DNA from: Candidatus Microgenomates bacterium
GTDB lineage: Bacteria > Patescibacteriota > Microgenomatia > UBA1400 > UBA12108
NCBI GenBank assembly: GCA_003576945.1
Contig: QEVC01000008.1
Coordinates: 1 to 37,706 of the forward strand
Direction: 5' to 3'
DNA: 37,706 nucleotides
In this document: one piece after another, positions 1 through 9,376 of the stretch
Layout of the letters: each line of letters starts with the position of its first letter
Position numbering within the stretch: the first letter of the stretch is position 1
Made by a program: the position numbers and the translations under genes
Notes under the pieces: generated by a model
Database searches by the model: none
Seen by the model: the letters and a program-made list of their open reading frames with translations, nothing else
Told to the model about the DNA's origin: nothing

Positions 1-210
1 GAGCTGGATGTCTTAAAAGGTGCTAGTAAAACGTTGCAGTCGGGCAGCATTAAGCATATTTACTGTGAGCTAAATTCTAATAGCAAAAAATACGGTTATA
101 GTAATGCCGAAACCATTAAATTTTTAAAATCTTTTGGTTATCGTCACTCACCCGTGCCAAAAAATATAGATAATATTACACTCAACATCCATGCTTGGAA
201 AAATCGTTAG
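1..210 (+). CDS. FkbM-family methyltransferase, C-terminal fragment cut by window edge
   Basis: Frame 1 is open from the first base to a TAG at 208-210 and encodes 69 residues. The segment begins ELDVLKGASKTL, which resembles the stretch after the DVEG motif of FkbM-type SAM-dependent methyltransferases (usually DVEGxExxVLxGA). The start and the SAM-binding N-terminus lie outside the window. FkbM enzymes O-methylate sugars or polyketides, so a role in decorating a surface glycan fits the neighbours. A complete family member lies at 15385-16053. The next gene starts inside this one, overlapping by 20 nt. The family call rests on a short C-terminal piece. Confidence 0.6.
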   Translation, partial: ELDVLKGASKTLQSGSIKHIYCELNSNSKKYGYSNAETIKFLKSFGYRHSPVPKNIDNITLNIHAWKNR

Positions 211-1771
211 CAAACCCAAGACCCTATTTTTACTGATTGCAGTATTTTTCATAACTCTTGCAGTTTCCCTCACTACCCATCTTTTCGAAGTCCCAGATGA
301 GAATGCCCACTATGCCACAGTTCATTATTTATATAATCAGGGTAGGATGCCAGAAAGAGGGGATAAAAACACGCACTCACTCGAAGAGTATAAAGTTGAG
401 GAGATCATGGGGACATTGGAAGGAAAGAATAAGTATTCCTATCACCCTGAATATCGGATCGAGCAGATCGATGGGGTATATGGTAAATATGAAGAACTGA
501 TCAGTAGCTTGAACAATCAAGAAAATAAATCAAACTATGCTGGACGCCGTGCCGCCATCTATCCACCACTTTATTACGTGCTGGCTCAGCCGTTCTACGC
601 CGTTGCCGAGGGCGGTAGTCTAATCGATCGGATTTTCTCAGTTAGGTTCCTCTCTATCCTCATAACTGTAGCAACAGTCTATTTTGTTTATTTAATCGGG
701 GTATTAGTTATTGGTAGTGTGCAAGGCGGAGTTATCCTTTCTAGCTTATTTATCCTCTATCCCATGACCACCTATGTTGGAGGTGGAATTAATTCGGATA
801 ATTTACACAATCTGTTTACCACCATCTTTACCTATCTATCCCTAATAGTTTTACTAAAAGGTTGGACTAATAAACTCGCTCTTACCCTGGGTATCATTGT
901 TGGGCTAGACCTATTAACCAAGCCGCAAGGTTATATCCTATTGCCGATTATCTTGTTACTTTTTTGTCTTACATATAAGCAGTTTAAACTCAAAAACTTC
1001 ATCATAACCACGTTGTATATTGCACTCCCAATCTTAATTCTTGCAGGCTACCAGGAAATCCCCAAACTAGTTTCGACTAACCCCTATATCGCTGATAGTC
1101 ACGAAATAGTTGTAGGTGGCGAAAGCAGTTTTATAGATTTTTCAAAAGGCTACATTAAGACCCATCTAACTGAGATGCCTGTTTGGTATTGGGGTGTTTT
1201 TAAATGGTTCGGCCTAACTCTCCCTAAGCCTTTTTGGTGGTTGGCCACACGTCTCCTCATGCTCTCCGCGATTGGGGTAATTATTAGTTTGTGGAAAGAT
1301 CTAAGTGTTAAAAAGATCAGTATTCAAACCAAATTCGTTCTCTTTGCAATCGGCGCCAATCTTATCTACGCGTTCGCTATCTTCTTCTTTGATTGGCAGT
1401 TTTTCCAGCAGTTTGGTCGCTCCCTAGGACTGCAGGCTCGCTATTACATGCCGCTACTCGCCACTCAGCTCGCGTTAATTTATATCGGGATCAAGAATCT
1501 AACTAGCCATCAACTTTACTCACGACTCCTTATTAGTGGATTAGTTATTTTCTTTGTCTTTATGCACTTAGCTGGCTTTTATACCCAGCTTTCTGGCTAT
1601 TACGACTTTACTTCTCCTCAAATTTTTCTTGATCAACTCTCGCAATATAAGCCCGATTATGCCAAGGGAGCTTGGTGGTATCTCTGGGGGTTCCTTTATC
1701 TAATAGGAGTATCATCTATCATAAAAATGTGTATAAAGTCTCCATTTACAGAAGATAAAATAGTCAAATAG
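191..1771 (+). CDS. DUF2142-type polytopic membrane protein, GT-C-like
   Basis: A 526-residue, very hydrophobic protein. The first membrane segment (about residues 12-30) is followed by VPDENAH (D36, E37) at the expected start of the first outside loop, the hallmark of DUF2142 and related GT-C proteins, where acidic residues serve the lipid-linked sugar donor reaction. Other recognisable blocks are NSDNLHNL, YWGVFKWFG, LGLQARYYMP and WWYLWG. All recur in the paralogue at 21871-23406. It probably transfers sugars from polyprenyl-phosphate donors on the outer face of the membrane, but DUF2142 members lack a settled biochemical function. The ATG overlaps the preceding gene by 20 nt and no Shine-Dalgarno sequence is visible. 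The stop sits inside the palindrome that precedes the DUF4143 ATPase. Confidence 0.8.
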   Translation: MLGKIVSKPKTLFLLIAVFFITLAVSLTTHLFEVPDENAHYATVHYLYNQGRMPERGDKNTHSLEEYKVEEIMGTLEGKNKYSYHPEYRIEQIDGVYGKYEELISSLNNQENKSNYAGRRAAIYPPLYYVLAQPFYAVAEGGSLIDRIFSVRFLSILITVATVYFVYLIGVLVIGSVQGGVILSSLFILYPMTTYVGGGINSDNLHNLFTTIFTYLSLIVLLKGWTNKLALTLGIIVGLDLLTKPQGYILLPIILLLFCLTYKQFKLKNFIITTLYIALPILILAGYQEIPKLVSTNPYIADSHEIVVGGESSFIDFSKGYIKTHLTEMPVWYWGVFKWFGLTLPKPFWWLATRLLMLSAIGVIISLWKDLSVKKISIQTKFVLFAIGANLIYAFAIFFFDWQFFQQFGRSLGLQARYYMPLLATQLALIYIGIKNLTSHQLYSRLLISGLVIFFVFMHLAGFYTQLSGYYDFTSPQIFLDQLSQYKPDYAKGAWWYLWGFLYLIGVSSIIKMCIKSPFTEDKIVK

Positions 1772-1794
1772 TTTCCATTGACAATGGAAACTAT
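1768..1794. promoter_or_regulatory. 27-bp palindromic operator before the DUF4143 ATPase
   Basis: Perfect inverted repeat with 13-bp arms (1768-1780 and 1782-1794) around one central base. The core reads GTTTCC-N9-GGAAAC (1771-1791), and the -35 hexamer TTGACA lies in its centre. A dimeric regulator bound here would block RNA polymerase. The same half-sites with the same 9-nt spacing occur at 19308-19328 before the AlbA_2 gene. No T-run follows, so it does not look like a terminator. Confidence 0.75.
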
Positions 1795-1805
1795 CGTGAT
1801 ATCAT
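1778..1805 (+). promoter_or_regulatory. Promoter of the DUF4143 ATPase, predicted leaderless
   Basis: TTGACA (1778-1783), a 16-nt spacer and TATCAT (1800-1805). Six nucleotides separate the -10 from the ATG at 1812, so transcription should begin at or next to the A of the start codon. No Shine-Dalgarno sequence is present. The -35 is buried in the palindrome. Confidence 0.7.
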
Positions 1806-1811
1806 ATATTT

Positions 1812-3089
1812 ATGAATGATATATCGATAATAACTAAAGAACTACTAAAATCTATAATCATTGATCAGCGATCTGCTTTTGAATCTAGAGACACCGGCAC
1901 TGAACGCGAAATATTGACTAAATTAAAAAAAATTATCAGATCAAAACAAATAACACTTATTACAGGTTTACGTCGAGTCGGCAAATCAACACTCCTAGCT
2001 CAGATTGCAAAAAAGTATTTTAATAATAATTTTTATTATCTAAGTTTCGAAGATGAGCGACTTTCTCACTTTACAGTCAAAGACTTTGAGCTACTTTACC
2101 AAGTAATGCTCGAAGAATACGGCGATCAGCCATATTTTTTACTCGATGAAATTCAAAACATACCAGAGTGGGAGAGATTTGTGAGACGAATGCATGATTC
2201 TGGATATAATTTTATTGTGACCGGTAGCAACGCGTCACTTCTCAGTAGAGAGCTTGGTACACGACTTACTGGCAGATATATTCAGCTTGACTTATATCCA
2301 TTTTCGTTTAGAGAATATCTAGCGCTAAAGAACTTCAAGATTGGTCGCACCACTAAAGAAAGAATATCACTAGCTAGACACCTAAAAAAATATTTAAATA
2401 CAGGGGGCATACCTAGCGCTATTCTGTATCCAGAGATTAACATCCATCAATCACTTTATAACGACGTAATATACAGAGATATTGTATCGAGATATAACCT
2501 AGAAAATGCCAGTAGCATAAAAGAGCTGGGTAGTTATTTGCTGAGCAATATATCTTCGCTAATCTCATACAATAAACTCAAAGACCTGTTAAAACTGGGG
2601 AGCGTCACAACAGTCAAAAACTATATAGAGTATTTCGTAGATGGATGGTTATTTTTTGTTGTCAATAAGTATGCCTATTCGGTAAAAGAACAGTCGATAG
2701 CAGCTAAAAAAATATATGGGATAGACAATGGTATTACAAATACCCTTGGATTCTCTTTTTCTTCGAATACTGGCAGATTACTAGAAAATCTCGTATACAT
2801 TCAGTTGAAAAGAAATTACAGTAGTATTTACTACTATAAAACGAAAACTGGTAAAGAAGTCGATTTTTATCTTCCCAAGCAAGGAATGTTGATACAAGTA
2901 TCACAAAATATAGATAGGCAAGAAACGCTAAGTCGAGAGCTATCAGCTCTGATAGAGGCCAAAAAAGAGCTTGAAGTAGGAAATATAAGATTAAAAACAA
3001 TAATAGTTACGTTAGAATCTGCGACCAGAGACACGTCAATTCCCAGTTCTGTCAAAGTAATTAATTTGTCTGACTTCTTACTCTCATGA
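1812..3089 (+). CDS. AAA+ ATPase with C-terminal DUF4143 domain
   Basis: A 425-residue protein with Walker A GLRRVGKST (52-60), Walker B YFLLDE (108-113), TGSNASLLSRELGTRLTGR (137-155) and PFSFREYL (163-170), the typical series of the DUF4143 ATPase family. The C-terminal half carries GRLLENLVY (E325), EVDFYL (D351) and IQVS (Q362), matching the restriction-endonuclease-like fold seen in DUF4143. Its job is not established; these genes are mobile, often present in many copies, and suspected of defence or toxin-antitoxin-like roles. It has its own palindrome-overlapped promoter and lies between glycan genes. Its TGA overlaps the ATG of the following GT2 (ATGA). Sampled lines are AT-richer than the GT2 that follows (hand count about 32% GC at 2821-2880, 45% at 3421-3480), which suggests acquisition. 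Confidence 0.9.
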   Translation: MNDISIITKELLKSIIIDQRSAFESRDTGTEREILTKLKKIIRSKQITLITGLRRVGKSTLLAQIAKKYFNNNFYYLSFEDERLSHFTVKDFELLYQVMLEEYGDQPYFLLDEIQNIPEWERFVRRMHDSGYNFIVTGSNASLLSRELGTRLTGRYIQLDLYPFSFREYLALKNFKIGRTTKERISLARHLKKYLNTGGIPSAILYPEINIHQSLYNDVIYRDIVSRYNLENASSIKELGSYLLSNISSLISYNKLKDLLKLGSVTTVKNYIEYFVDGWLFFVVNKYAYSVKEQSIAAKKIYGIDNGITNTLGFSFSSNTGRLLENLVYIQLKRNYSSIYYYKTKTGKEVDFYLPKQGMLIQVSQNIDRQETLSRELSALIEAKKELEVGNIRLKTIIVTLESATRDTSIPSSVKVINLSDFLLS

Positions 3090-3769
3090 AAAACTTAATT
3101 ATTATCCCGGCCTTTAACGAGTCTGCTGTAATCGAAACTACACTCAAGGATCTTCGTCATTCCCTAATGCGAGATAAGGTTAAAGCCGATATCTTATTAG
3201 TGGATGATGGTAGCTCGGACAATACAGGGGGTGTTTCCGCACCACATGTCGATTATCTCCTAACGCATACTCATAACTGCGGCCTAGGTGCCGCACTCGC
3301 AACCGGTATCGAGTTTGCCAGAAGAGGTGGGTATGATGCCTGTGTTACTTTTGATTCAGACGGCCAGCACGATGCTAGTGACATTGCCCGCGCGCTAGAA
3401 AAACTAGAGTCTGGCTATGACATAGTCATCGGGAGTCGTTTTGTCGGCTCTCACTCTGGAATGCCAATTTTTAGAAGAGTAGTCCTCTTTATTGGCAACT
3501 TTATCACCTTCCTCTTTTTTGGAGTCTGGACTACCGATTCACAATCGGGTTTTAGAGGATTGTCCAAAAGAGCGATTAACAACCTCGTTCTCAAAAGTAA
3601 TCGCATGGAGGTCAGTAGTGAGTTCTTTAGTGAGATTCATCGCTTGTCTCTTAAGATGTGCGAAATCCCAATTCATATTAGATATACCAAGTATTCACTA
3701 GGGAAAGGTCAAAAAAATACCGCTAGCATGGGCGTTCTGATAAAATTACTCTACAAAGTATTTGGATAA
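3086..3769 (+). CDS. GT2 polyprenyl-phosphate sugar synthase, DPM1-like
   Basis: A 227-residue GT-A glycosyltransferase. LIIIPAFNE at the N-terminus, VDDGSSD (39-45) for nucleotide binding, and the metal-binding DSD (90-92) in FDSDGQHD are the DPM1/polyprenyl-phosphate mannosyl- or glucosyltransferase signature. SQSGFRG near residue 153 also fits. There are no clear C-terminal membrane helices, unlike the GtrB-like enzyme at 24841-25767, so it would act at the inner face of the membrane and use the next gene's membrane protein as partner. Its product, a polyprenyl-phosphate sugar, is the donor that GT-C proteins such as the 191-1771 product need. The ATG overlaps the ATPase stop (ATGA), suggesting translational coupling. 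The sugar is not predictable. Confidence 0.85.
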   Translation: MKNLIIIPAFNESAVIETTLKDLRHSLMRDKVKADILLVDDGSSDNTGGVSAPHVDYLLTHTHNCGLGAALATGIEFARRGGYDACVTFDSDGQHDASDIARALEKLESGYDIVIGSRFVGSHSGMPIFRRVVLFIGNFITFLFFGVWTTDSQSGFRGLSKRAINNLVLKSNRMEVSSEFFSEIHRLSLKMCEIPIHIRYTKYSLGKGQKNTASMGVLIKLLYKVFG

Positions 3770-3773
3770 ATCT

Positions 3774-4118
3774 ATGTCATTTCTCTTACCCATACAATTC
3801 GTTCTATTAGTCTTCATCATTTTTGCCGCCTCCCGCGCCGTTCTGCAGTTTAAGGGTGGCATGATCAGATTTGGCGCCATGCTTTTCTGGCTCGGTATCT
3901 GGGCTGTGGCAGTAGTCGCGATCTTCTATCCTGAGACTACCACCCAATTTGCCAAACTCCTAGGGATTGGTAGGGGTGTAGACGTCATCCTTTATGTCTC
4001 GATTGCGATCCTCTTTTATTTAGTCTTTAGACTCCACGTTTATCTCGAAGACATTAGGTCTGAGATAAGCACCCTTATCCGAGAGATTAGTCTCAAAGAC
4101 GTAAAGAAGAAGAAATAG
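3774..4118 (+). CDS. DUF2304 small membrane protein
   Basis: A 114-residue protein starting at the ATG at 3774, chosen over an upstream in-frame TTG at 3762 that would overlap the GT2 stop. Three hydrophobic segments (about residues 3-20, 29-50 and 66-88) are followed by a charged tail rich in Glu and Lys ending KDVKKKK. Size, topology and position directly behind a DPM1-like GT2 match DUF2304, which commonly accompanies such enzymes and may anchor them or help the lipid-linked sugar reach the outer leaflet. That partner role is inference. The gap to the GT2 stop is 4 nt, so they are one unit. No regulatory signal of its own is seen. Confidence 0.7.
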   Translation: MSFLLPIQFVLLVFIIFAASRAVLQFKGGMIRFGAMLFWLGIWAVAVVAIFYPETTTQFAKLLGIGRGVDVILYVSIAILFYLVFRLHVYLEDIRSEISTLIREISLKDVKKKK

Positions 4119-4123
4119 TTACC

Positions 4124-4132
4124 TGGTATACT
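4124..4132 (+). promoter_or_regulatory. Extended -10 promoter of the NYN gene, predicted leaderless
   Basis: TGG-TATACT with the hexamer at 4127-4132, six nucleotides before the ATG at 4139. No -35 is recognisable at 15-19 nt upstream, as is usual when the TGn extension is present. The initiating nucleotide should coincide with the start codon. Confidence 0.6.
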
Positions 4133-4138
4133 CATAAT

Positions 4139-4765
4139 ATGAAAAATGAGGTCAAATCATACCTTTTTGTTGACGGTAGCAATCTATACGCAGGTCAATA
4201 TGAGGCATTTGGTCCAGAAAAAATATTAGATTTCTCACAATTTGTAAGTCAGATTGAAACTATTCACAATACTCATTTTGAGAAAATTTTCGTTTATGCC
4301 TCCTTTTCCCCTCGCAACAACAAGCCATCGAGACATCAAATAGAGTATTTAACGAATGAAGCCCTCTTTTTTAGAAGTGTTAGGGCTCACAAGGCAGTAA
4401 ATTTTTTCAAGGGATACCGCTCGGTTGATGGCAAAGAAAAACTAGTTGATGTCCAGCTCGCCGTTGACATAGTCGATAAAGCACATCTTCAAGAATATTC
4501 GCATTTATATTTATGTTCTGGAGACGCAGATTATTCTCACGCTTTAGAAATAGCAAATAGATTGAAAAGAAAAATCACAATGGTCTCACTCTCTACAAGA
4601 ATTCCCAATCGACTGTCTTATCTTTATAAAACCACCATACTAAAAACCACAGGAAAAATCCCAAAGCTTAACCCACATCAACATATAAAACTAGTAGCAC
4701 TCGATGTCAAAAAATCACTAATAAGTATAAAAAACCCCGGGAAGCAAGCTCCCCGGGCGAGTTAA
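4139..4765 (+). CDS. NYN-domain (LabA/DUF88-like, PIN-fold) putative RNase
   Basis: A 208-residue protein. LFVDGSNLY (D12, N15), LVDVQLAVD (D104, D110) and SGDADYSHAL (D129, D131) are the three acidic motifs of NYN domains, which share the PIN nuclease fold and bind a metal for RNA cleavage. All expected acidic residues are present, so it should be active. The C-terminus after about residue 165 is basic and low in recognisable motifs, and the last residues (NPGKQAPRAS) are encoded by a GC-rich hairpin. It is unrelated to the sugar genes around it. It has its own promoter, and a sampled line is AT-rich (about 32% GC by hand count at 4201-4260), so it looks like an inserted cargo gene. The cellular target is unknown. 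Confidence 0.85.
   Translation: MKNEVKSYLFVDGSNLYAGQYEAFGPEKILDFSQFVSQIETIHNTHFEKIFVYASFSPRNNKPSRHQIEYLTNEALFFRSVRAHKAVNFFKGYRSVDGKEKLVDVQLAVDIVDKAHLQEYSHLYLCSGDADYSHALEIANRLKRKITMVSLSTRIPNRLSYLYKTTILKTTGKIPKLNPHQHIKLVALDVKKSLISIKNPGKQAPRAS
4729..4757 (-). terminator. Minus-strand intrinsic terminator inside the 3' end of the NYN gene
   Basis: CCCGGG (4736-4741) pairs with CCCGGG (4752-4757); a further AGC/GCT match follows after one mismatch. On the minus strand the stem is followed by six T (4734-4729), a canonical rho-independent terminator. On the plus strand there is no T-run after the stem. No minus-strand gene lies to its right for about 19 kb, so its client is not apparent. The stem encodes the last residues of the NYN protein. 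Confidence 0.65.
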
Positions 4766-6456
<1,691 letters not shown>

Positions 6457-6458
6457 AT

Positions 6459-7295
6459 ATGAATCTGCCCATTCATGTAGCAATCTGCGGAAATGACAAC
6501 TACAGTAACTATGCAAATGCCCTAGTGACATCAATCCTAGCCAACACTCAAAGTCCGAGTCAAATCACGATTCATTTATTTAATAGGTTGACTGACTCAA
6601 AGATTCTTAAAGATCTGCAGGAGATAACCATGCGATATGGTGCAAAAATCTTGGAGTATCACATCCCAATAGCTGCCTACCGGCAATTGCCTGCCAAAGA
6701 TTACAAATCTCTTGATGCCTATAGTCGCTTATTTGCCCCTCGCCTTATCGGTGAGGGGATAGATAGACTTATTTATATCGATATTGACGCAATCGTAAGA
6801 GCAGATCTCTCTGAACTAGTCTCGGTAGATTTAAATGGCAACACTATTGGCGCCGTCAGAGATCTTGAGTACGAGAAGGGTGAGGGTAAATCACCCTTAT
6901 TTAATAGCGGCGTGATGGTAATCGACGTAGGTAGGTGGAAATCTCGCAAAATAGAGGAACAAGTACTTGTCGAGATCCGTCACAGCCAGGGTGGTATTGT
7001 TCCACTCGCCGATCAAGACGACCTAAATGAGGTATTACGTGGTGACTGGCTAGAACTACCCCTTTCATGGAACGTTATGACAGGTAGTATCTACAACAAG
7101 GAAATAGATTATCAAGATGCCAAGATTTTGCATTTTAATGGGGGCACCCTACACAAGCCAGATCATTATCTCTGTATTCATCCCGGTAAAGGTGAGTACT
7201 TTAAATATCTAAACCTCGCTAAAAAAAGAATTCTACCTATCTGCTATATACCAGTCCCTGTTTCCAGGGTTCTACACTTTTTATCTCACCTCTAG
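6459..7295 (+). CDS. GT8 family glycosyltransferase (LgtC/glycogenin-like)
   Basis: A 278-residue protein with the GT8 series: an N-terminal HVAICGNDNY nucleotide-binding strand, LIYIDIDAIV with DxD at D108-D110, FNSGVMVID, DQDDLN and the late LHFNGG motif. GT8 enzymes are retaining transferases that usually use UDP-glucose or UDP-galactose, for which GalE (20934-21890) could interconvert donors. The length is typical of the catalytic domain alone. It starts 2 nt after the preceding GT2 and shows no promoter of its own. A short CCCTG/CAGGG hairpin near the 3' end lacks a T-run. Confidence 0.85.
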   Translation: MNLPIHVAICGNDNYSNYANALVTSILANTQSPSQITIHLFNRLTDSKILKDLQEITMRYGAKILEYHIPIAAYRQLPAKDYKSLDAYSRLFAPRLIGEGIDRLIYIDIDAIVRADLSELVSVDLNGNTIGAVRDLEYEKGEGKSPLFNSGVMVIDVGRWKSRKIEEQVLVEIRHSQGGIVPLADQDDLNEVLRGDWLELPLSWNVMTGSIYNKEIDYQDAKILHFNGGTLHKPDHYLCIHPGKGEYFKYLNLAKKRILPICYIPVPVSRVLHFLSHL

Positions 7296-7296
7296 G

Positions 7297-7305
7297 TGTT
7301 ACAAT
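7297..7305 (+). promoter_or_regulatory. Extended -10 promoter of the ABC exporter genes
   Basis: TGT-TACAAT (hexamer 7300-7305), nine nucleotides before the ATG at 7315, gives a near-leaderless transcript for wzm and wzt. No convincing -35 is seen. It overlaps the stop codon region of the GT8 gene. Confidence 0.5.
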
Positions 7306-7314
7306 AATCTAATC

Positions 7315-8136
7315 ATGTCAGAGACCGTTACCATCATTAAACCCTCGTCTAAGTTGCAGTTTTTAAATCTCAAAGAGTTGTGGAATTACCGCGAACTGAT
7401 CGCTAGTTTCGTCAAACGCGATATCCAGGTCAGGTATCGTCAGACTATTATTGGTGGACTCTGGGCGATCATTCAGCCATTCTCCACCATGGTAATTTTT
7501 TCATTCTTCTTTGGTCATTTGGCCCAGATCTCCGGCGGCGGTGTACCCTATCCAATCTTTTCTTACGCAGGACTCCTCCTCTGGACTTATTTCACAGGGG
7601 CCATTACTGCTTCGAGCGGTAGTATGGTCGCCAGTGCCGGGCTAATTACCAAGGTCTATTTCCCTCGCATTATTATCCCGATCTCTGCAACCATCACCGG
7701 CTTATTAGACTACCTAGTGGCAAGTATAGTCTTGATCGGGCTCATGCTCTACTATTCTATAGTTCCAACTTCCCTGATCTTTCTTGTTCCAGTTACTCTC
7801 ATCCTAACCTGGATGCTAGCCATGGGAATCGGTTTTTGGCTCTCAGCTATTAATGTAAAATATCGCGATGTCGGCTACGTTCTCCCATTCTTTATTCAAC
7901 TAATGCTCTTCGTGACACCCGTGATCTACCCTAGCTCAATCGCTCCTAATTTTAAGTTTTTACTCGCCCTTAACCCAATGACCGGCATTATTGATGCTCA
8001 TCGCGCGATGATCCTCGGAGGCTTACCAGTCAACTGGGGGACATTGGGTCTATCAGCTGTCATGGTTTTAATTATTTTATTAACAGGTTCTGCATATTTT
8101 AAGAGTGTCGAAAAGCACTTTGCCGATATTATTTAG
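7315..8136 (+). CDS. wzm: ABC-2 polysaccharide export permease (Wzm/TagG-like)
   Basis: A 273-residue inner-membrane protein. The N-terminal cytoplasmic stretch ends in RDIQVRYRQTIIGGLWAIIQP, the conserved interfacial helix of Wzm/TagG permeases. About six hydrophobic segments follow, with NVKYRDVGYVLPF and VTPVIYP, both diagnostic of the ABC2_membrane family. It forms the channel through which a finished, lipid-linked polysaccharide leaves the cytoplasm, in a 2+2 complex with the ATPase encoded 7 nt downstream. Length is normal. It is separated from the GT8 gene by its own extended -10 promoter. Confidence 0.92.
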   Translation: MSETVTIIKPSSKLQFLNLKELWNYRELIASFVKRDIQVRYRQTIIGGLWAIIQPFSTMVIFSFFFGHLAQISGGGVPYPIFSYAGLLLWTYFTGAITASSGSMVASAGLITKVYFPRIIIPISATITGLLDYLVASIVLIGLMLYYSIVPTSLIFLVPVTLILTWMLAMGIGFWLSAINVKYRDVGYVLPFFIQLMLFVTPVIYPSSIAPNFKFLLALNPMTGIIDAHRAMILGGLPVNWGTLGLSAVMVLIILLTGSAYFKSVEKHFADII

Positions 8137-8143
8137 GGATAAT

Positions 8144-9376
8144 ATGACCGATATTGCAATCAAGGTTGAGAACATCAGTAAGAAATATCAAATAGGGGAA
8201 AACAAAACCTATCCCACCCTTAGAGATAAGCTCATGGAGCTCCCCAACCGCCTCTTCAAAGGCCCCAAGAAGACCAAGGAGTTCTGGGCACTCAAGGACG
8301 TCTCATTTGAGGTCAAAAAAGGTGAAGTAGTAGGTATCATCGGTCGTAATGGGGCCGGCAAGAGCACCATGCTCAAGATCCTCGCTAGGATCACTGAGCC
8401 AACATCAGGCAAAGTCACAATGTATGGCCGAGTCGCCTCAATGCTGGAGGTTGGTACCGGATTCAACCCAGAGCTAACTGGTCGCGAGAACATCTACCTC
8501 AATGGTGCCATCATCGGCATGACCAAGAGAGAGATTACCCAAAAATTCGATGAAATAGTAGCCTTCTCAGGAGTGGAAAAGTTTCTTGATACCCCTGTTA
8601 AACATTACTCGAGCGGAATGTACGTTCGACTAGCGTTCGCCGTCGCCGCCCACCTAGATGCAGACATACTGCTTGTCGACGAAGTTCTCGCAGTAGGTGA
8701 CGCAGAGTTTCAAAAAAAGTGTCTCGGGAAAATGGACGATTTAGCAAAGTCAGGGCGTACGGTAATACTAGTGTCACACAATATTGGATCTCTGAAGAAA
8801 ATTTGCACAAAAGGCATAATATTTGATCAAGGAGTAAACATCTCCGATCTATTAGAGATAAAGCAAGCGATACAAAAATATATTAAGAATGGGGAAAATA
8901 TTGATGGAAAATTGCCAAAAAATATTACATATAATGATGAAATAATCTTCGACAATTTTCAGTTACAAGGTCAGAATTTGATCTATAGACCAAGTTTTAC
9001 AGACTTAGAAAAATTCGAGTTCAGTATTAGGTGTAGATGTTTAGATGAAACTCAGAATCAAGATCTTGTGTTGTCGATATCAATAGTAAATAACGTAACA
9101 GGAGAGACTGTAATATATGGTCACAATCATCTGTACGGAGTGATAATGCAAACTAACAAAGTAGGTAAAATCAGCATATTGTTCGAAGGGTTTCAACTTC
9201 AACCGGGAGAATATAGTGTATATCTAGAATCATGGCTTGACGGACAATATGTAATTCAACAAACATTATTCGGAATATTTCTTATAAAAAGCTCTACGAT
9301 CGGCTCTAAAAGTGAAGTTTTTAATTCATTCCCTTCACAGTTACTAATGCCTATGAAATGGTCTTACTCGAAATGA
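8144..9376 (+). CDS. wzt: ABC polysaccharide exporter ATPase with C-terminal carbohydrate-binding domain
   Basis: A 410-residue Wzt-type protein. Walker A GRNGAGKST (67-75), signature YSSGM (155-159), Walker B ILLVDE (175-180) and H-loop H212 define the ATPase. Residues from about 245 onward form a beta-rich extension like the Wzt C-terminal domain, which in known systems reads the terminal modification of the O-polysaccharide and gives export specificity. The ATG at 8144 is chosen over an upstream in-frame start at 8105 that would overlap wzm by 32 nt. GC falls inside the gene: hand counts give 60% (8341-8400), 45% (8701-8760), 33% (8761-8820) and 23% (8881-8940). The change lies near residue 205, so ATPase and specificity domain appear to have different histories. 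The last bases overlap the next gene (ATGA). Confidence 0.93.
   Translation: MTDIAIKVENISKKYQIGENKTYPTLRDKLMELPNRLFKGPKKTKEFWALKDVSFEVKKGEVVGIIGRNGAGKSTMLKILARITEPTSGKVTMYGRVASMLEVGTGFNPELTGRENIYLNGAIIGMTKREITQKFDEIVAFSGVEKFLDTPVKHYSSGMYVRLAFAVAAHLDADILLVDEVLAVGDAEFQKKCLGKMDDLAKSGRTVILVSHNIGSLKKICTKGIIFDQGVNISDLLEIKQAIQKYIKNGENIDGKLPKNITYNDEIIFDNFQLQGQNLIYRPSFTDLEKFEFSIRCRCLDETQNQDLVLSISIVNNVTGETVIYGHNHLYGVIMQTNKVGKISILFEGFQLQPGEYSVYLESWLDGQYVIQQTLFGIFLIKSSTIGSKSEVFNSFPSQLLMPMKWSYSK

Noticed and set aside
2734-3055. Minus-strand open frames opposite the DUF4143 domain
   Set aside because: The plus strand there encodes the conserved EVDFYL region; the antisense products are low-complexity shadows.
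7256-7269. CCCTG-TTTC-CAGGG hairpin near the end of the GT8 gene as a terminator
   Set aside because: The stem is only 5 bp, it is in coding sequence and no T-run follows closely; the wzm promoter lies just after it.
8105-8143. Longer start for Wzt
   Set aside because: The extra 13 residues are an out-of-frame reading of the wzm end and precede the normal family start at MTDIAIKVENISK.
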